Positions 31,642 through 34,342 of a stretch of DNA of 34,342 nucleotides are shown here, piece by piece (the stretch's first letter is position 1; each line of letters begins with the position of its first letter). The notes beneath the pieces are model-generated. The model was given only the letters and a program-made list of their open reading frames with translations. It did no database searches and had not been told where the DNA came from. Position numbers and translations under genes: made by a program. The DNA comes from Bryobacterales bacterium (lineage in GTDB: Bacteria > Acidobacteriota > Terriglobia > Bryobacterales > Bryobacteraceae), in contig JAIXKK010000024.1 of the NCBI GenBank assembly GCA_026954325.1, forward strand, positions 1-34,342. Direction: 5' to 3'.

Positions 31642-34008
31642 ATGAACATGAAGCCTGGTCTTCTCTTGGCCGCTACAGCCGTTGCACTGGCGGGGCAGCC
31701 GTGCCCGGATATCCGGTTCCTGGCCGCGCCGGAACGGCAAGTCTATCTGCCTTCTCAATCCGCCGTAGCCGGGCTTGGCCGCCAGACGGACGGATCACTG
31801 ATGGAACAGCGTTATAAGTACTATTCCCCGTATCAGTTTCTGGGCACTACTTCCGGAATTCTCGACACGATGCTGCAATGTACCAGCCTTAGCAGCCGGA
31901 CTCCCTCTCCCGCGTCCGGGCCCTTCTATGGCGATCTGTCAGGCATTGCCTCAGGTAACCCGGTGATTACAGACCTCAAGGGTAACGGGACGCCTGCGGT
32001 GGTGGGCCTGTTCACAGGTAACAATCTGTCGGTGCACTTTCCCAATCCCAGCGCGCCGAACGCGCCGGCGACCACCTACGCATTGCAGCCTGACGGTTGG
32101 ACCCTACTGGTTGCCGATTTCAATTCCGACGGCAAACGCGACGTCGCGGTGGTGCACAATTCGAAATCAGGCTTCGTATCTGTTCTGCTCGGCAACGGCG
32201 ATGGGACGTTGAAACCACCGGTCACCTATCCAGCCGGATCGTATCCCTCCGTAATGACGGCATATGACTTCAACGGGGACGGACATCCGGATCTCGCGGT
32301 TGCCAACGGCAGTTCCCAGAACATCACGATCTTGCTCGCCAACGCCGACGGCACTTTCCAACCCGCCGCTACCGTGCCGGTCAGCGGGAACAGCGTAAAA
32401 GCCATCGTAGCGGCCGATGTAACCGGCGATGGCAAAGGGGATATTCTCGCCACAACGTTTACTTCCCTGTTGATTCTGCGCGGCAACGGCAACGGCACGT
32501 TTCAGGCGCCCGCAATCATCACGCCCGACCTGAATCCCTTTGCCCTGGCCACCGGAGACTTCAACCGTGACGGAAAGCTCGACCTCGTGGTGGCGGACAG
32601 CAACGCCGGCCGGATCAGCCTGCTGCTGGGGGCGAACAATGGGACATTCACGCCCAAGAGCAGTTACGCCGTACGCAATAATCTCCAGAATGTCTTTGCC
32701 ACTGATTTTGACCGCGACGGCAAGCTGGACATCGTGGTGGCGGGAGGCCACCCGGACGGACTGAGCGCGACCGCATACGGCGACTATTATGTCACCGCGC
32801 TGCTCGGCAATGGAGACGGGACCTTTTACGGAGCTCCCGCGTATTCCCTGAGCGGCTCTCCAACCGCGATTATCGCCGCGGATTTCAATGGCGATGGGAA
32901 GCCCGATTTCGCCATGTCAAACCGGGGAGTGGATGTCCTCATGGGCCAAGGCGGCGGCGTGTTGGCCGCCGCGGTTCACTATGACGCCCTCGATCAATTC
33001 AACACCCGGGTCTCCCTGCCCTCAATCGTCGCCGGAGACTTCAACCGCGACGGAAAATCAGACATTGCCGGGACTGGCTATCTCTTTCGGGGAAACGGTA
33101 ACGGCACATTCCAGGCTCCGGTCCAATTCGATGCGGGAAGCCACCCTGGCGCGCTGGCCGCGGGAGATCTCAACAACGATGCAAAACTCGACCTCGTCTC
33201 GGCACAGGGTTCCCTCTTCACAAACAGCGGCCAAACAACTGTCGTTGCCCTGCTTGGTAATGGGGCCGGAGGATTCGCCGCCCCCGTGCCATATACCACC
33301 GGCGTCAATCCGGCCGCCGTGGCGCTGGCCGATCTGAACGGCGACGGCAAACTCGACCTTGCCGCCGTGAACAATGGCTCCTATGGTACACCGTCCGATA
33401 ACGGCGGCGTGGCTGTCCTGTTGGGCAACGGGAATGGGACTTTCCAAACCGCGATCAGCTACGCCGTTGGCGTGAATCCGGCCGCGATCACCATCGGAGA
33501 CCTGAATGGCGACGGGAAGCCTGATCTCGTCGTGGCTACCAGCAGATCGATGGCCGGATCCTATCAATTAGGAATTCTGATCGGCAACGGCAATGGTACT
33601 TTCCAGCAAGCCACGTTTGTTCCCACCGATTTCGGCCCCCATGACATCCTCATCGGGGACTTCAATGGGGATGGCAAGAAGGATCTGATCGTCTCCCACT
33701 GTTGCGGCGATACGGACATGACCTATCTGCTCGGCAACGGCAACGGAACGTTCCAGCCCGAGGTGCATTTCGCCGCGGGCTCCTCTCCGGGCAGCCTTGC
33801 CGCCGCCGATCTCAACGGCGATGGGCGCCCGGACTTCGTTTCCGGGAACGCCGACTCATCCGCGTCCGCTTATGCCGCGGTATTTTTGAACCTGGCAGGC
33901 GGCGTCAGTCCTTCCTGCAGCTACTCCGTGAACCGCAATTCACTGCCGGCCGCCGCGGCCGGAGACGTCCTTGCCGTGTCCGTTTCGGCATCGGCCCGTA
34001 TGCTCTGA
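31642..34008 (+). CDS. Exported FG-GAP/VCBS repeat protein, frame broken at the C-terminal side
   Basis: A predicted 788-residue protein. After a signal peptide (M-K-P-G-L-L-L-A-A-T-A-V-A-L-A-G), the bulk is at least 12 VCBS/FG-GAP units, each with a D-x-N-x-D-G-x-x-D calcium loop and L-L-G-N-G-N-G-T-F-Q. Examples are A-D-F-N-S-D-G-K-R-D (first) and A-D-L-N-G-D-G-R-P-D (last). Such proteins form beta-propellers on the cell surface and may bind sugars or proteins. GGAGAG lies ten bases before the chosen ATG at 31642; an ATG at 31624 is also open. It ends in S-V-S-A-S-A-R-M-L-stop, but a BACON domain continues in another frame from about 33984, so this stop is probably artificial or mutational. 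Confidence 0.82.
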   Translation: MNMKPGLLLAATAVALAGQPCPDIRFLAAPERQVYLPSQSAVAGLGRQTDGSLMEQRYKYYSPYQFLGTTSGILDTMLQCTSLSSRTPSPASGPFYGDLSGIASGNPVITDLKGNGTPAVVGLFTGNNLSVHFPNPSAPNAPATTYALQPDGWTLLVADFNSDGKRDVAVVHNSKSGFVSVLLGNGDGTLKPPVTYPAGSYPSVMTAYDFNGDGHPDLAVANGSSQNITILLANADGTFQPAATVPVSGNSVKAIVAADVTGDGKGDILATTFTSLLILRGNGNGTFQAPAIITPDLNPFALATGDFNRDGKLDLVVADSNAGRISLLLGANNGTFTPKSSYAVRNNLQNVFATDFDRDGKLDIVVAGGHPDGLSATAYGDYYVTALLGNGDGTFYGAPAYSLSGSPTAIIAADFNGDGKPDFAMSNRGVDVLMGQGGGVLAAAVHYDALDQFNTRVSLPSIVAGDFNRDGKSDIAGTGYLFRGNGNGTFQAPVQFDAGSHPGALAAGDLNNDAKLDLVSAQGSLFTNSGQTTVVALLGNGAGGFAAPVPYTTGVNPAAVALADLNGDGKLDLAAVNNGSYGTPSDNGGVAVLLGNGNGTFQTAISYAVGVNPAAITIGDLNGDGKPDLVVATSRSMAGSYQLGILIGNGNGTFQQATFVPTDFGPHDILIGDFNGDGKKDLIVSHCCGDTDMTYLLGNGNGTFQPEVHFAAGSSPGSLAAADLNGDGRPDFVSGNADSSASAYAAVFLNLAGGVSPSCSYSVNRNSLPAAAAGDVLAVSVSASARML

Positions 34009-34342
34009 CCGGGCAGACGGGTGCGGCGTGGCTTTCAGTGACGCCAGGAAACGGGCAAGGCAGCGCTACCGTACGAATCACCGCGGAGATGAACAGCACT
34101 TCCCTGCCCCGAGCCGGCGCCGTGACGGTTGCGGGACAAACTCTGACCGTAATCCAGGCCGCCGCGGGCTGCACCTTCAGCCTGAGTGCTCAAACCGCGA
34201 CCGTGGGTTCGGCTGGAAGTAGTTCCCAGGTCACCGTCAACACAGGGGCCGGGTGCTCTTGGACTCCGGCTCCGAATCCCGATTGGATCTCGATCCCGGG
34301 TGGTGTTACGCCCGTGCCTGGTCCCGCCGGTCTTTCCTACAC
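33984..34342 (+). CDS. BACON-domain continuation of the VCBS protein in a shifted frame, incomplete at window end
   Basis: In the frame offset from the VCBS gene, the sequence reads A-L-T-G-Q-T-G-A-A-W-L-S-V-T-P-G-N-G-Q-G and later G-C-T-F-S-L-S-A-Q-T-A-T-V and C-S-W-T-P-A-P-N-P-D-W-I-S-I. These are BACON-type beta-sandwich repeats with the conserved C-x-W-T and W-I/L-S-V pattern. There is no stop before the window edge. It has no start codon or ribosome-binding site of its own, so it belongs to the preceding gene after a one-base insertion or two-base deletion near 33984-34005. BACON domains are usually carbohydrate or mucin associated. Confidence 0.75.

Noticed and set aside
1..34342. CRISPR array, tRNA or rRNA genes, prophage
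   Set aside because: No regularly spaced repeats, cloverleaf or rRNA-like stretches, or phage structural genes were recognised by reading.

Overview
The window is GC-rich chromosomal DNA from what looks like a member of the Acidobacteriota, most likely the Bryobacterales/Solibacter lineage. The evidence is the protein families present: a TonB-dependent-type outer-membrane protein with an N-terminal carboxypeptidase-like domain, an ADOP-type (Acidobacterial) permease, a VCBS-repeat protein running into BACON domains, a protein with a Solibacter-type 'NAAS...IAPGS' motif, an '[15 protein letters not shown]' protein, DUF1080 and PQQ-propeller proteins. The taxonomy is an inference from these families. 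No rRNA, tRNA, CRISPR array, phage or integrase was seen.

Layout. 0-2.8 kb (+): a Flp pilin with a terminator, then a coupled pair, a site-2-type M50 protease with CBS domains and a type II NADH dehydrogenase. 2.7-5.25 kb (-): a compact four-gene operon of proline dehydrogenase, a zinc-ribbon membrane protein, a small membrane-anchored protein and a ceramidase-like (CREST) membrane hydrolase. 5.3-6.8 kb (+): a secreted DUF1080 protein coupled to a methyltransferase-fold protein. 6.8-10.1 kb (-): an ADOP permease split by an in-frame amber codon, and an SDR. 10.15-12.6 kb (+): a Gfo/Idh/MocA oxidoreductase, a wrecked DapA-family gene and a proline racemase/4-hydroxyproline epimerase; together with the nearby proline dehydrogenase this hints at an imino-acid catabolic locus that is partly decayed. 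12.5-15.0 kb (-): GT2 and GT39-like glycosyltransferases.

15.2-21.6 kb (+) is the most interesting block: an ECF-type sigma factor, overlapping anti-sigma factor with a large periplasmic sensor-like region, a TTG-started 1026-residue outer-membrane receptor and, behind its own possible promoter, a 322-residue protein with a caspase-fold-like His/Cys arrangement. 21.6-27.1 kb (mostly -): a sialate O-acetylesterase, a small membrane protein, a BON protein, a decayed PQQ beta-propeller gene on +, metX-metW, and an acidobacterial repeat-family protein directly upstream of metX. 27.1-27.6 kb holds an ISAzo13-type transposase scrap. 27.6-34.3 kb: an FtsX/LolE-like permease diverging from a secreted Solibacter-type protein across a perfect palindrome containing TATAAT on both strands, then a 12-repeat VCBS protein whose reading frame is broken just before its BACON domains at the window edge.

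Two general patterns stand out. At least five genes or gene remnants are broken (ADOP, DapA-like, PQQ-like, transposase, VCBS/BACON). The + strand is markedly C-rich from about 0.2 to 15 kb regardless of gene direction, and G-rich from about 21.6 to 27 kb.
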